Shown piece by piece: positions 11,882-24,146 of a stretch of 64,000 bases of DNA; within the stretch, counting starts at the first letter, position 1, and the number at the start of each line of letters is the position of its first letter. A program made the translations under genes and the position numbers. Under the pieces are notes generated by a model that worked only from the letters and a program-made list of their open reading frames with translations, had not been told where the DNA came from and did not search any database. This DNA is from Pestalotiopsis fici W106-1 (Eukaryota; Ascomycota; Sordariomycetes; Amphisphaeriales; Sporocadaceae): positions 4,233,833 through 4,297,832 of the forward strand of contig NW_006917094.1 of the NCBI RefSeq assembly GCF_000516985.1, given 5' to 3'.

Positions 11882-12901
11882 GGTCTGGCAGAATGGGTCG
11901 AGGCTCGAACAGACGGCAATTCAGTAAGGAAAAAGAAAAAAAACAGAGAGGGAAAAATCCCCCGAGCGCCCCCCTTTTTACCTCCCCCTTCCCTAGTAGC
12001 ACCGGGATCCAAAGATGACCCTTCCTCCGCCCACCGGACCCACTCACCCTTGGCCATCACCTTCACTCTCGTCAACCTTGAGCGCATGAATGATCACCTT
12101 CTCGTCCAATTTGTGGCCATTATGCCCCAGACAACCCACGCGAACACGGTCAAAGATCCGATCGTTGGTCGATGTCAGACCAGCAACTCCTGGCGGGTAT
12201 GATGCTTTCGTAATCCTTCTGGAGCAACCAGCGATCCGGCACCCCCTTGGGACGGAGGTGCAATTGGCAAGCAAGCGCACAATCACCAGTCGTTGAGAGT
12301 CGATTCGGTGGCAGCAAGGACGAGGTGAGATGGCAGGACTCCATTGCCAATGTCATTAGAACCCCGGACTAAAAAAGAGGTGGGAACAAAAGATGACTGT
12401 TCATTCTGATAATTGATTTGCAATCATGGCAGCATGGGATGCCCGTTGACAATCCCAGAAAAGTTGACATACACAAGGACTGATGAATTGACCAGCTAAT
12501 AATAAGCCTATGTAGATAGATAACACCAACCAACGTACCAAACGGCCAGCGAGCCATCGCCTCCCCCAATCCCTCATCAGGCCATAAGCAATTATTCTGA
12601 TTGAATACTTGCTTTTGTGTGTTAGATTGAACTGACTTGGCTGCATTGTCGATTTGAAGAGGATGCATGCGCGTTAATATGGAAAATAAGCCACCTACTC
12701 GATATGGAGGCACGACGCCGTTCTCATTGGAAGCCAGTGTTTCAATGAGTGATCGGCCCAGGCACTTGCGGCGGCGCTGTGATTGGCAGTTGCACACTTT
12801 AAATTTAGGGGCACTCTACGGATCACCCATCGTCTCAATGCATCCCAGCATCCTCAGGCCTGACAGCGGCTCGTCCTTTTCAACTGGCTGTCCTTTTTGT
12901 G

Positions 12902-12929
12902 TGTGTCTCTCTGCCTGTGTCTCTCTGCC
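12902..12929. repeat. 14-nt tandem duplication
   Basis: The unit TGTGTCTCTCTGCC occurs twice head to tail, with a degenerate start of a third copy. It lies in non-coding DNA upstream of the DUF6536 gene. Confidence 0.8.
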
Positions 12930-13351
12930 TGGGATGGATGCCATGGACAAATGTGCCACTCCCACTCCCGGCTAGGACCAAGATAGATCACGACCGACCG
13001 ACCGGGCATATGGCGGAGAATGCGGGATGCGCACCAGTTTCAGGACTCGTCCTGCCTGCCTGTCTGCCCATTGACAGTACTATGTAGTAGTCGTAGTAGT
13101 ACCATTCAAGATCTCGCCCATAACCCTGACACCTCCCATGTTCCTTTCGCTCGAGTTTGATTTCTCAATCTTCCATTTCGTTCTGCTTCTTGGGTACGCC
13201 GAGTTGCGGCTCTTTTTCGTTTCCTTCTTCGCGGCGTGCTGTGCTGTTGTGTGTTTTGAAAAGAAAGAAAAATTCTATACATTCGTTTCATCCAGTCTCT
13301 CTTTCAATGTATCTACCATTAAATGAGAGCTTTTAACAACATATTGTAAAC

Positions 13352-15525
13352 ATGGACGGTGTCATTCCCGCCAGGCATGGGAATGGTGCCCCCGTGAGAT
13401 ATACTTGGGACGAGGAGGGCGCCGTGAGGAATATTGAGCCATTGGAAAAGTATGCATGCGCTTTTCATTTTTCTTTTTCAGATATTCACCCATCAACGCA
13501 CAATATTCTAACACGTCCTAGGGTGCGCGAAAGAACCGAGGGACTTTCATCTCATGGACGTCACACTGCGAGAGACTCGAGATCCAGGATTAACTGGCCA
13601 TTCCACCATCACACCACATCCGAAGTGCCGTCAACATCCTATACCGCAAGTCATTTCGGCCATTTTCGAAGAGCGACGGCCCAGACAAAGTCGTGGTTCA
13701 AGGATGCTGGTGATTCTGCCAGCGTTTTGAGCAGATCGCTCGTGCCAGACTATGTTGTGCATTACATGAGGGGAGAAACTCCAGAGACCCTGGCCAGGAA
13801 AAGGGAGCAGGCGAGATGGGGCGAGAAGGACATTATACTCACGCCACAGCGGGAACGTCTCAGGTCACAGCAAGCATTTTTCGAGGATCCCTTTGGCTCA
13901 CAGATCAACCTTGCGGGCAACTACGGGGGGTATGGACAAGGGCAACGAGGCTTGGGAAGATTCATGGTCGGTTGGAGAGGAGGCGTGGCCTTTAATGCAC
14001 TCATGGCCCTGATTTTTCTGCTCGTGGCCGTCGTGTGCTTTGCTCTCGTTTCGTCAAAGATCAAAGTCTTTGGCGGAGACTATATCTTGCTGTCAGGATT
14101 CTGCTCGACGGTTTCTAGCTACAATGCCTTGTTGCACGCACTGATCAACATTTTGTGCATTATACTCCTGGCTGGCGGCAACTATGTCTTTCAGTTGCTT
14201 TCGAGCCCAACCAGGGACGAGCTCACCGAGGCACACGACAAGAAGAAATGGCTCGACATTGGAATCCCATCCATCCGAAACCTCCCTCACATCTCCGGCC
14301 TTCGGGCAACTATCGCTGCAATCGTTGTCCTCACGGTTGTGGCGACCCAAGTAATGTAAGTATAAACAACACGGCACTACTTGAAGACCATGTGCTTATC
14401 AATGACAGCTATAATGCAATAATTTTCACTTCCCAGACTGCTGCCGAGACATGCGATCTTAACACAAGCAGTGCCCTTCTAGGCATTGTGGCCCTGCTCA
14501 ATCTGGTCACCTTTGGCAGCATCGTGGCAGTGATGAGCCGATCCAGGTTCAAGCCTCTTGCGACCTTGGGAGACTTTATCAGCTCCTTTCTATGTCACCC
14601 AGATGCCACCACCAAGAGCGCCTGTCTTCTGTCCAAGAAGGACGTCAAGGCGGGTTCTTGGGGTTATAGCGAGGCCAAGTATTTCAGCCCAAGTACGCAC
14701 CTCTGGTTATTCACACCATCCGCGTTGCGCTGGCTGTTGATGGTCTTTTCCTGGTTATTGCTGGCCGCCCCGACCGTGGCAGCTATTGGCCTTTTCGTGC
14801 CTACAGATCCCGACGGCATCTCGACACCTTTCGGCACATCTACATCATACACAACATTTCCTTTACCAACCTCCATCACAAAAGTGCAAATGGCCGTGCT
14901 GGCATGTCTGCCGCAAGTGCTTCTAGCCATCCTTTACATGGTCACCAACTCTCACCTAACTACTTATTATCTTTCGCACGAGCTATCCCTCTTTGCCCTT
15001 GGACCACGACCGCTCCGAGTGTCCTGCGACGCCCGTGGCGCTCAGGTGGCCTCTCTCTACATGACTCTTCCGCGACCAATTTCCTGGGGGCTCCTCGCCT
15101 TCTTCGCGGCTATGGGCTTTGTCCTTTCGCAGGCCGTGTTCCCAGACGTGATTACGGAAACTAGTCTTACCGCAACAGCCAACCAAGTTCCAGTCCTAGC
15201 CGTCGCCTTTTCAGTGCAGGCACTCGTAGTGCTGCTGGCTCTGCTGGGTGCCCTCATGATGATTATCGTGGGCTTGGGCCTGCGGCGCGCACCCGGTTCG
15301 GCCCTGGTCAATGGGCGGGAAAGGGGCAACCCGCTGGCGCTGCGGGGAGGCAGCTGCAGCGCGGCGCTGAGCGCAAAGTGCCATCCCGCGCCCGGCGAGA
15401 ACGAGCCCTGGACCCAAGAGCTGACCTGGGGGGTCGTGTCCGATGGTCTCGGCATGGAAGACAGCTGCTGCGGCTTCAGCGCCCTGAGTGTGGGAGCTGT
15501 GGATGTCGGACGAGCTTACGCATGA
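13352..15525 (+). CDS. DUF6536 multispanning membrane protein
   Basis: Three exons: 13352-13449, 13522-14355 and 14409-15525, giving 682 residues. Intron 1 (72 nt) has a GTATGC donor, a TTCTAAC branch-like site and TAG. Intron 2 (53 nt) has GTAAGT and ACAG, and splicing yields TQVIYNAIIF, the family's conserved IYN junction. After a ~190-residue cytosolic N-terminus comes GWRGGVAFNALMALI, then SYNALLHALIN, LSSPTRDELTEAHDKKKWLDIG and IPSIRNL, which are DUF6536 hallmarks. About seven hydrophobic segments follow, with HLTTYYLSHELSLFA and PRPLRVSCDARGAQ between them and LYMTLPRPISW near the end. The family is fungal, probably plasma-membrane or endomembrane, and of unknown function. The last ~70 residues are polar. 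Intron 1 is a multiple of three without a stop, so an unspliced read would insert 24 residues. Confidence 0.9.
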
Positions 15526-16819
15526 ACGACGATAGCAAAGAAAGCAAAGGACAAGAAAAGTACAAAATCCTAAAAAAGCAAGAAAAAAAAATGTATCAGC
15601 ATATGGCAAAGGCGTTATGTGATGCCTTGGAAGGTCTCGTTTCCAAACTTTATACCCATTATCCTTTTCCGGTTATTGGAAGACGGCGCAGGTTAGCTAT
15701 GACTTCGGGGAAGTCAAAAACAAATCTTGTTGAGTAATGTTATTGATACAGGCTACAATACAAAAAACGATGGCACGCCACTTTTGCAATCCATTTGGTG
15801 AATGTTTCTCAATTGAAGATTTTGATAACAGCATGATTTCTGATGTGGCAGGACATTACAAACATTCTCACCTATTATGCGTATCCAAGAAAGTTACGAG
15901 CGCCCCCCTCTTGGTTTCGTAAGCACCACCTATGTTGAATCATACTGGAGAGGGTCGCCTCGATATGAAATCCACATCAGATTGTATACCACCACGGTGC
16001 CGACGTTGACCAAGGCTTCAGAGCATGGAGCCCAATTCTCTTTCGCCCGCCCACCGTTTCAGGTCCACAAGTGCTCCATCTCCACTTCTAGTAATGTTAG
16101 TTCGGCTGAGAGACCATATGCACCATGATGAGAACGTGCCGGCTACTTCAGGTAATGCTATCACGAGAGACACCCTGTTGGTGAAGTAGTGGTCATGATA
16201 CGTATCTGAATCCGTTACAGGTAATCAACGTATTGGGCTACGAGATAGGCAATGCGTCCGAGGTTGATTGCAACTCTTTCTAGTTTCGCTTCTTTTCACT
16301 TGACTGGTCTTCATCACTGGTCTTCGTTTTCATAGTTGGGTCGAAAATGCTGTCAAAGCTATTGCTATTGGATATTATACTTGTCGAAAGGGAATATTTG
16401 ATGTTTCAAGAAATCTGCTGCTAGAATCTTGCAGATCTTGAAAGATGAAATGCCTCGAGCATGAAACTTGCCAACACGATAATGATTAGGTGGAGGCATC
16501 ATTGAGGTAAGCATGTCAGCACTGCGCCTATACGTAAGGTTTTCTGGTATAAACCTTGGCACGATAACTTCTGTGAACGCACTGGTAAGCACTATAAATT
16601 TGGCATCTACTACCAATGCTGACAGCCTCCCATTTCCCATGCATTACACCGCATTGCTCGAATAGTGATACAGAATAATATGATTGAATGTCATGACGTA
16701 GTGTCTAGCCTTCAAGTGAAGATCAAAATGGGAAACATATAATCTGACTTTCCTCAATTGACCCCCTATCTCTCATCTTGTCACCACGAGAAACTCCATA
16801 TATAAACAAAACAGATATC
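15526..16819. other. Intergenic, nothing recognised
   Basis: These 1.3 kb lie between two rightward genes and are AT-leaning, with no family-like open frame on either strand. They should hold the 3' UTR of the DUF6536 gene and the promoter of the FAD monooxygenase. Confidence 0.5.
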
Positions 16820-18061
16820 ATGGCCTCGACTGATGAAGTCCTCATCATTGGTGCCGGCGTCGGGGGTCTCTGCTTGGCGCAAGGCTTACACCACCGCGGC
16901 ATTCCCTTTCGGGTCTTTGAGCGCAACGAGTCCCTCGCGGCCAAGAGCCAAGGGTATCGGTTCCGGCTCGTGAACCCAGGCATCGAGGCGTTGGAGCGGA
17001 CGCTGTCGCCGGAGCTCTGGGACCTGCTGGAGCGGACACATGCCCGCGATAGCCCCCCGGATCTGCTCCGAATGGACGCCCACACGGGCGCTACCACGCT
17101 GGCATCGCCTGCCGAGGGAGCCACGGACCGTGAGCGCCGCTGCTACCCGATTGACCGGCCGTGGTTTCGTGAGCTGCTGCGTCTAGGCATCGAGGACCGC
17201 ATCGAGTTCGGCAAGGCCTTTGTGAGCTTCGAGTACGAGGATGGAGGGTCAGAGGGTATACGAGCCTCGTTTGCCGATGGCACTTTGGCAAGGGGAAGCC
17301 TTTTGGTCGCTGCCGACGGCGTACATTCACGGGTACGCCGGGCGCGGTTCCCGGACCTCCGGCCGCACCTCGATGTGCGACGGACCGTCATGTGGGGACG
17401 GACGCCGCTGACGGCCGAGTTCGAGCGGCGGTTTGCCCGTCCCGATATTCTCGCCAACCACTTTGCGTACATGGTCGACCCCACCAACGCGGCCCGGAGC
17501 TGCTTATTCGCGCCCATCCGCTGGCCTGGCGACGTTGCCGCGCTGTCGGGCGGGAGGCTGTCCAAGACGTCCGACTACATGTTCTGGGCGCTCACCTCGG
17601 AGGCGCCGACGACCAGGGATGTGAATTCCACGCCCGAGGTACGAGCTGGATATGCGTTGGAAATCACAGAAAACTGGCAGTCCAATCTCCGCAGTCTGTT
17701 TGAAATGCAGGATGCAGATTCGCTCTATGCAGTCAACGTTGTATCGAGCACGCCAGACATCCATGTGTGGGAGACCGATTCAAGGCTCACATTCGTTGGC
17801 GATGCAATCCATGCAATGAGCCCAACAGGTGGGTCAGGCGGGTTGACAACGATTCAAGATGTGGCAGATCTGTGCGATGCTCTCGTCGACGCCGGCTTTG
17901 GGACGAAAGTAATAGATCCAGAGAAAAGTAAACAGTGCCTGCAAAAATACGAGAATAAGATGCGAGTAAGGGCCAAAGCCGCTCTGGAGCGGAGTTATCG
18001 AGGAGGCAAGGCAATCTGGGCAGGACAAGAATGGTACGAGTATGATTATGCCAAGTCATAG
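16820..18061 (+). CDS. FAD-dependent monooxygenase (PF01494-type)
   Basis: An intronless gene of 413 residues, starting at the ATG at 16820; the open frame upstream has no ATG. A class A flavin monooxygenase layout is visible. The Rossmann GxGxxG is at residues 8-16 (LIIGAGVGG) with the distal acidic residue in FRVFERNE. The DG motif is near residues 163-169 (VAADGVHSRVRR), and the GD motif near 323-340 (FVGDAIHAMSPTGGSGG), which binds FAD ribityl and pyrophosphate. It would hydroxylate or epoxidise a small aromatic or polyketide-like substrate using NAD(P)H and O2. The substrate is not deducible. No other biosynthetic gene is adjacent, so this is not an obvious cluster. Third codon positions in the first half are strongly G/C, unlike the flanks. 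It is convergent with the ArfGAP gene 211 bases away. Confidence 0.92.
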   Translation: MASTDEVLIIGAGVGGLCLAQGLHHRGIPFRVFERNESLAAKSQGYRFRLVNPGIEALERTLSPELWDLLERTHARDSPPDLLRMDAHTGATTLASPAEGATDRERRCYPIDRPWFRELLRLGIEDRIEFGKAFVSFEYEDGGSEGIRASFADGTLARGSLLVAADGVHSRVRRARFPDLRPHLDVRRTVMWGRTPLTAEFERRFARPDILANHFAYMVDPTNAARSCLFAPIRWPGDVAALSGGRLSKTSDYMFWALTSEAPTTRDVNSTPEVRAGYALEITENWQSNLRSLFEMQDADSLYAVNVVSSTPDIHVWETDSRLTFVGDAIHAMSPTGGSGGLTTIQDVADLCDALVDAGFGTKVIDPEKSKQCLQKYENKMRVRAKAALERSYRGGKAIWAGQEWYEYDYAKS

Positions 18062-18272
18062 TCGAGATAAACATTTTCATTATTTCTGGATGCGAGACGA
18101 TTCTTTCACGGGTCAAGTACGATACGAGATGTACACTCGGGCGATTTGGGCAGATTGAACAAGTAAATATGAAAGTTTATATCCCGAGCATTAATTGCCT
18201 TTCTAGTGGGCAACATCATTATTATGGTACATCACTTGATATCTACGGACCTCGACACATTAAATCATTTCA

Positions 18273-20491
18273 TCACGTGCCCCGAGCGCTCAGGCTTGCG
18301 AAAGCGTCTGGGCTGTGGCGACCATTGTTCCATGCCATCTCCATGCCGAGGTTCATGCTCTCGCGACTTCTTGCGCTCCCAAATGAAACAGAATTTTGAG
18401 CAGGCGCAAATGCCGTCTGCGGAGGCGATGAAGTTCCATTGAGGAACGGGTTCTTATTTCCCGGCATTGCAACATTCTGCTGGGGGGTCGCTGGCTGTAC
18501 AGGTTGATTTTGTTGTGGGGCGGCCAGCTGAGTGCTCATGCCAGTTGCCTGGTTTTGACCCTGTGCTTGCAAAGGCGATGGGGCCGTTGCTGGATAGTTG
18601 AACAGGGCCATGATTGATGCCTTGTCCCTTGGAGGCTGGTAACTCGGCTGCGCTTGGATGCCTTGCTGTTGTGGCAACTGCTGCGGTTGCGGTTGCGGTT
18701 GCGGTTGCTGGTACTGTTGTTGGTATTGCTGCTGATACTGCTGCTGATACTGCTGCTGCTGATATTGCTGGGGTAGCTGAGGCGACTGCGCTTGCAACAT
18801 GGCTTGGTCAAAGGACTGGCTGCGTTGCTGCTGAACCTGCTGATACTGAAGCTGTTGAGGGGGTTGACTGGCGGTCAGGAATGGATTATTCCCATATGAT
18901 GGTGATGTTTGAGCCCCATAAAAGTTCTGCTGCGACTGCTCTGGAATTTGACCCAGTGGTGACGCCATTCTTGTAGGCGACTTTGCAAACGGATTGTTGG
19001 CAGCGATGCCTGGGCTCTGTGCGACCGAAGTGTTGACTGCCAACGTCTGTTGCTGGGAGGGTTGAAGGAACGGATTATAGCTCTGTTGAGGCTGCTGCTG
19101 CTGTTGATATGTTTGATTACCATTAGAAAGGAAAGACGCAAAGTTCTGCGTTTGGGGTATCGGTGGAGTCATGGACTGCTGGTACATGGACTGTTGTACA
19201 GGCGGAGGAGCCGGCAAGCCTCCCGTATGGTGAGGGAATAACTGCTGTGGCTGAGAAGGGGCCAAGGACAGGTTCTGCATGGATTGGTTCATATTGCTGA
19301 AGTCGCTTTGGCGGGTAGAAGGTGGCCCAAACGGGTTCGTGGAGTAAAATGGATTACTATGCGGCATGGTTCCAGTAGAATGCGAAGACTGCGGCGGCGC
19401 TGGAGAGATGTCCCATGGATTGTTCGAGACGGCCGGGCTGTTTGTAGTTGAAGGACTCGTCCTGGAATATCCTTCCGTAGTTGGCGTTGCCGGTCCTGGG
19501 CTATGTATAGGCAGAGCATCTGGCGACTGGAAGGAATCCTTTCGACCTGACATGGCACCGAGCGGCGCGCCGTTTCCTTCACCCAAACGCACAAGGGTTT
19601 CAATGGTCTTTTCGAGGTTGCCATTAACACCCTTCAGAACCATGGCGTTGCGCTTGTCGTCTGTAAAGCCCATATCCCGAAGTTGTGTCAATTTTCGAGC
19701 CATGTCATCAGCGCCATCATCCACGGTCGCGCCAAAGACCTTTGAGGGCTTGTTTCGAAGCTCCTTGGGGTGCTCTTCAACGTGATGGGAGCTCTTCTTC
19801 GAGCGGAACGACAAGGGGAATGTCGAGCTCGTCTTCTTGAAGAAGCCGCCCGTCTTGGGCGGCGGAGGCGGAGGAATCCCTTCATCAGACTCTACGCTTT
19901 GTCGTGTTCGTCCATGTCCATTCGCACTAGCTGTCTTCGTCACGTACTTTGCTCTGATGAACCGCTCCATGGCCGAATCAGCCTCGTCGGCATCCACGGG
20001 AACAGGGGGCTGTTTATTGTCGGGATTATATATCTTGTTTGAAGCATTATTGCCAACTTTTTTCATGCTCTGCTCAGAAAGTCAGGAGTGCTCGCACAGG
20101 GTAGGGAAAAGGCTAGGTGGCGTACCTCGACCTGCTCATTCGTCCAGCCGTCCATGCTGAGGGACTTGACCTTGGATATATGTGTGCCCAGCTTCCGATG
20201 TATGGCAGCACAACGCATGCAGAGGAAAACGCCCAACTAGAAATTAACACGTCAGCCGTTGCCCAAAACTTTGATCCAATGTATCGAGGTATCGTACGCT
20301 CCATGATGCCCAAGCTGGAGGAAAACGAATTAGCTAAAACTCCTGCTGCCAGTTTTGCTGTTTGGAGCCAACGAACCTGGATTTCTTGCGTAACAGTCTG
20401 CACAAGAATTGTTACCCGGTACATTGTGTACCAGATCTTGCAGCGCCTTTTCGTTGCGCGCTTGCTGGCGCTTGCTCATCATCGAAGCCAT
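18273..20491 (-). CDS. GTS1: ArfGAP-UBA protein, Gts1-like
   Basis: Four exons on the minus strand, 20491-20377, 20314-20298 (17 nt), 20236-20126 and 20069-18273, closing to 679 residues. The spliced N-terminus forms the canonical Arf GTPase-activating zinc finger CX2CX16CX2CX4R: C30, C33, C50, C53 and the arginine finger R58 ([23 protein letters not shown]). This spacing is met only if the 17-nt exon is included. A UBA/TS-N domain follows at about 203-245 ([20 protein letters not shown]). The C-terminal ~430 residues are disordered and Gln/Pro/Asn-rich with several NPF tripeptides (NNPF, KNPF), which are EH-domain ligands of endocytic proteins. ArfGAP-UBA-polyQ is the architecture of yeast Gts1, so vesicle or endocytic traffic is the likely role. 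The symbol is by architecture, not by alignment. Confidence 0.9.
18681..18775. repeat. In-frame coding microsatellites in the ArfGAP gene
   Basis: A hexanucleotide TGCGGT repeated four to five times near 18682-18708 encodes alternating Gln-Pro. It is followed by imperfect 12-nt CTGCTGATACTG-type units to about 18775 that encode QQYQ blocks. Units are multiples of three, so length changes would keep the frame. Confidence 0.85.
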
Positions 20492-23400
20492 GCTGGTAAT
20501 ACAATGGCGCAGCTTTGATATGCGAATATACGGGCCGGACTTTTGCAGCTAATGTACACACGATGCTGGTGGCCGTGTTTCCTACGACCAATCGCAATAT
20601 AGTCTGGTCGTCGAGGGTCGAAAAGCGCGTGTCGGTCCGAGAAGAGGTTTAGAATCGAATTTAAGTAATCACGTCGGCGTCTTCGGGAGCCAATGGACAA
20701 ATCAGAGAGTTGGCCTCGTTTTCAGGGTTTGACAGAAAGCGCAAAAGCACTAGTTGGCTCTGCTCTGCTCTGCTCTCGTAATAAATGGCGTTGCTCCAAT
20801 TATGTCTGTCTACCGAGATCGCGTCGGTTGGAGGATGCTTAACGCGTGGCCTTCCCCTCGAGGAACAGGCGTAAGGAGAGTTGGAGAGGGACCGAGTTCC
20901 AACGGCCAGACATTCATGCGAAGGCAAGGAATAAGAAATAGAAGAGAGCAAAAGAGGGATCGTCAACTCCGACAAGGGGGGAGGAATGGTGAGAGAGAAG
21001 GGCGGGGAGGAAGTGAGAGTGAGAAGAGTAAAAAGAACGGTACAGGTCGATATCGAGCTCAAGGCGTGAATCCCATGGCCGGTGGGTGGGATGTGATGAT
21101 GATGATGCACCTATCCAGTATCGGGAGCCGGGGGGGGGGAGGAAAACAAAATGGGAAAAGAAAAGGCTGGCCTGGAATCTAGACTATCTTCCTTTCCACA
21201 GACGGCCAAGCAAAGTAGGGACAGAAAAAAAGAAAAAAAAAAACCAGCCAACCCACGCGAGAAGATAGATCAGGTCAGATCAGAACCTGGGTACATTAGA
21301 CAGCAGACAGGCAGCTCGGGCAGACCTGAAAGAGGTAACTCGTGAATTCAAAAGCCCAAAAAAGGCCGCCCACGCGCCGTCGCCGCCGCACAGGTGCTTG
21401 AACTTTGAACTGGACTTTGGACGCCCCCCCAGGTTCGAGGTCGGGAAAGGGGGAGCCAAACGAGACTGCATTTAGCACTAGCTCCCCACTGCCCCTGGAG
21501 ATTCCCACTTTAGACCACCGCTAGGGCCCATCTGCGCACCACCCAGCCGGGCTGTTCAACCGGGATACCCTGATGCTGGGCCGCGACATCGATCTGTGAT
21601 GATGATGATTCAAAGGAACAACGCGGGAGCCGCTCCAGGATTTTTAGCGAGTCAGTGGTCGCGGGAGCAAGAACACACGACTCATATATGGTGACTTTTT
21701 TTGTTTAAGTAAATCGGGAATGTTTATTTTCTATTCGTCGCAAGAGAATAGATGAAAGAGTTGAATGCGCGCTTCATTCATGTCCGCACTTTTGATCCGG
21801 CCGAAGAGAAAAAAGGAACCACCAGAAGAACGGTTTGGAGAGGCGCAGCCACGACGTCGTTTGTCTCGCACGGCCCGTGACGGTTATCCTTCAACGTGCA
21901 CCAGCAAAGCAAAAAAAAAAAAGAATGGACAAAATAAAATAAAATACAAAAATGACCTGCTTGGCTTGCCTGGACGCTGATGCACAGCCAAAGAGTAATT
22001 ACAAGAAAACCCCCCTAAGCTGCAAGGTCCAAGCATCCTCCCAAGCTCCTTGCATCTGAGTGCTCTCGTGGCTACAGGGATTGCAATCCACCGCAATCAC
22101 AAGGTTCAGCCCTCTTCTTGATGGAAAACTTTAGACCCGGATTTCGTCTGAGACTTTCAACTCTTTGTCTGTGTAGTCTCGGTAGTCTTCTTCGAGAACG
22201 TATCCGTCTAATGGAAGTGTCTCAAAGCACAAAGAAGATTTTGATTTGTCCTTGACCACCGAAGGAGGGTTAGGCCAGTAGCTTATTAAACCGAAGCCTT
22301 GCATCCCATCTTTCGGCGGCCAACCTGACTGACTAGGTGAGAAAGTAAGCGCCACTTAGCTTCGTCAGCTTGACATCCTTCGTCCCATCCGTTCATCAAT
22401 GATGATAGATACGTCCGTTGACGGTGGTCCGCTTGCAAAGCCTGAAACATATACAAGGTGTCAAAAAATAAATTAAATTATAGCCGGAAACCCTCAAGTC
22501 AGCAATACAGTTCAATCCTCGGATTAATCGTGTTCTGCTTGACCAGTCGAGGGTTCTCGCCAACGTCACTGGCCGGCAACTATTCTATTCTCGAAGCCAT
22601 ATCTATAAAATCGCACGACACGGGCAAAGAAGGAGTTCTAAACTAGAGAGATTCGCACGGCCCATTTCATGTACGGAAACGGCATGGCGGGCTCTCCCGG
22701 CTTGACGATGGCGCCACTTGCTCCAGGTGGATGGCGGCTTGCTTTCTATCTCTCTCTTCCCTGGTTCGTAGATTGAGACTACCGTAGGGCAATGACTCAG
22801 CAATATGTCATGTCTCCAACAGTTATATCAGGACTACGACGGGACCCGCCGCGATGATATAGTCTCTATTCTGTTGATGCGGGGAACCGGGCATAGTAGA
22901 ATGATAAGGTCGTCGTAGGAGCTTGGCGGTTGACTTCTATAGTGCTGGGCAGGCCTTGTGGGTGAATGTCGTGATACGGTTGAACACACCACTACGTGCA
23001 AGTCTCGGGTCATTCGATACATAGGCATACTGGTTCAAGAACAAAGTTCCTAAACAACAAGATTATGAAGTTGTTGGCGGTAGTCACTCCACAGGATGTG
23101 CCAGATCACATAAGCCGAGATTTTGTCGTGTGCGGTCTTTATATTTTGTCTTATGCAGAATACATGATGAATGAGTCAAATCGGAGGGCAACTATAACTG
23201 CCCTTATCTGTGGTGAAATTGAAAACTCGTTGATTGCCTACATGCCAAAATGCCGAGCAATTCATTGAAGCTAAAGAGTGCCCCCTTTCTCAGACAGACT
23301 CGGCATTCGCTTTACTGAGACTTGTTTCTCCCCCTCGGTAGCAGGCATTCTAGGACTTGGTTTGCTTATTGGTAGACTCAACCAACACGACGGCTTGATG

Positions 23401-24146
23401 CCAATATCAAACCTGATGACTGATGAATCTTATGCATTCCGATGTTTGTATTCACTTTGTGTCTGGTCTGATCATGTTGCTAAATGGCAGCAGCTCATTA
23501 TCTCAGGGTCTTGGTGTTTGGTGTTGGTCTGTCGTCTTAATATGTGATGGCATGGATTGCACGGACAATGACTATAGAGTGCGAAACGTGTCAAAGATTG
23601 GCCTGGAGTCAGGAGGCAGAATGAAGTAGTTTGAAATCTTGCCTCAAATCTGGATTTGGACGTTCAGGTATCACCAGAAAGTGCTTATCCCAGTATCTCT
23701 CACGATAAATTTGGGGGCGCTGTCGAGACATGAAACCAACAACCAACGTGCAGTATACTGCTGACATCCTACACGCCTGCGCCACCGATAAGAGTGCCCC
23801 GTATCTTCAATCGTATTTCTACATTTCAGTGGTGCGTTACAGCCGTGGTTCGGGCCGAGCCGATTTCATTGGTTGACCGTGACCGCATTGGGAGACCTAA
23901 CCAGCGCATAACCGCCGGTTCTGCCTCACAACATGGAACAGCCCAAAAGGAGGCCACCAGTTGTTTCCAGGGTTGAAAGTGGGCTGTGCGAAAGCTGGAT
24001 TTTATAGTTGGAAGCGAACCACAGGAAATTCTCTTGTACTTAAACCCGAGAGCCTGCATCCATAAATGAGATAGAGTAATAAAGGCAACTCATAGTTGGC
24101 ACAACTCAGCTACTCATCTTTCTCTTCTCAATTCTCTTGTGAAGTT
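20492..24146. other. Gene-poor stretch with a coding relic
   Basis: Between the ArfGAP start and the GTPase start I find no intact gene. Purine-rich and A-rich low-complexity sequence fills 20900-21260 and 21900-21950. A frameshifted coding-like segment on the minus strand at about 22131-22445 is listed separately. Confidence 0.5.
22131..22445 (-). pseudogene. Unidentified coding-like segment with an apparent frameshift
   Basis: Read on the minus strand, a TTTCAG-like acceptor near 22445 is followed by ~35 plausible codons (ADHRQRTYLSSLMNGWDEG, then AKWRLLSHLVSQ). At about 22325 the plausible reading moves to another frame (GWPPKDGMQGFGLISYWPNP) and runs to a stop at 22131. Neither half has a supported start, and I recognise no family. 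A one-base indel in a decayed gene, or an intron I cannot place, would explain it. Confidence 0.3.

Larger units (their letters stand above)
7815..13351. other. Long gene-poor stretch containing a scaffold gap
   Basis: No gene I can support lies here apart from weak coding-like segments at 11591-11881 (+) and about 12044-12286 (-). The 100-N gap sits at 8443-8542. Small tandem repeats are present near 12902. Promoters of the F-box-like gene (leftward) and the DUF6536 gene (rightward) must lie at the two ends. Confidence 0.5.

Noticed and set aside
16799..16806. TATATAAA as TATA box of the FAD monooxygenase
   Set aside because: It lies only 14 bases before the ATG, so a start 25-35 bases downstream would fall inside the coding sequence. 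It is not usable as the main core promoter for this start codon.
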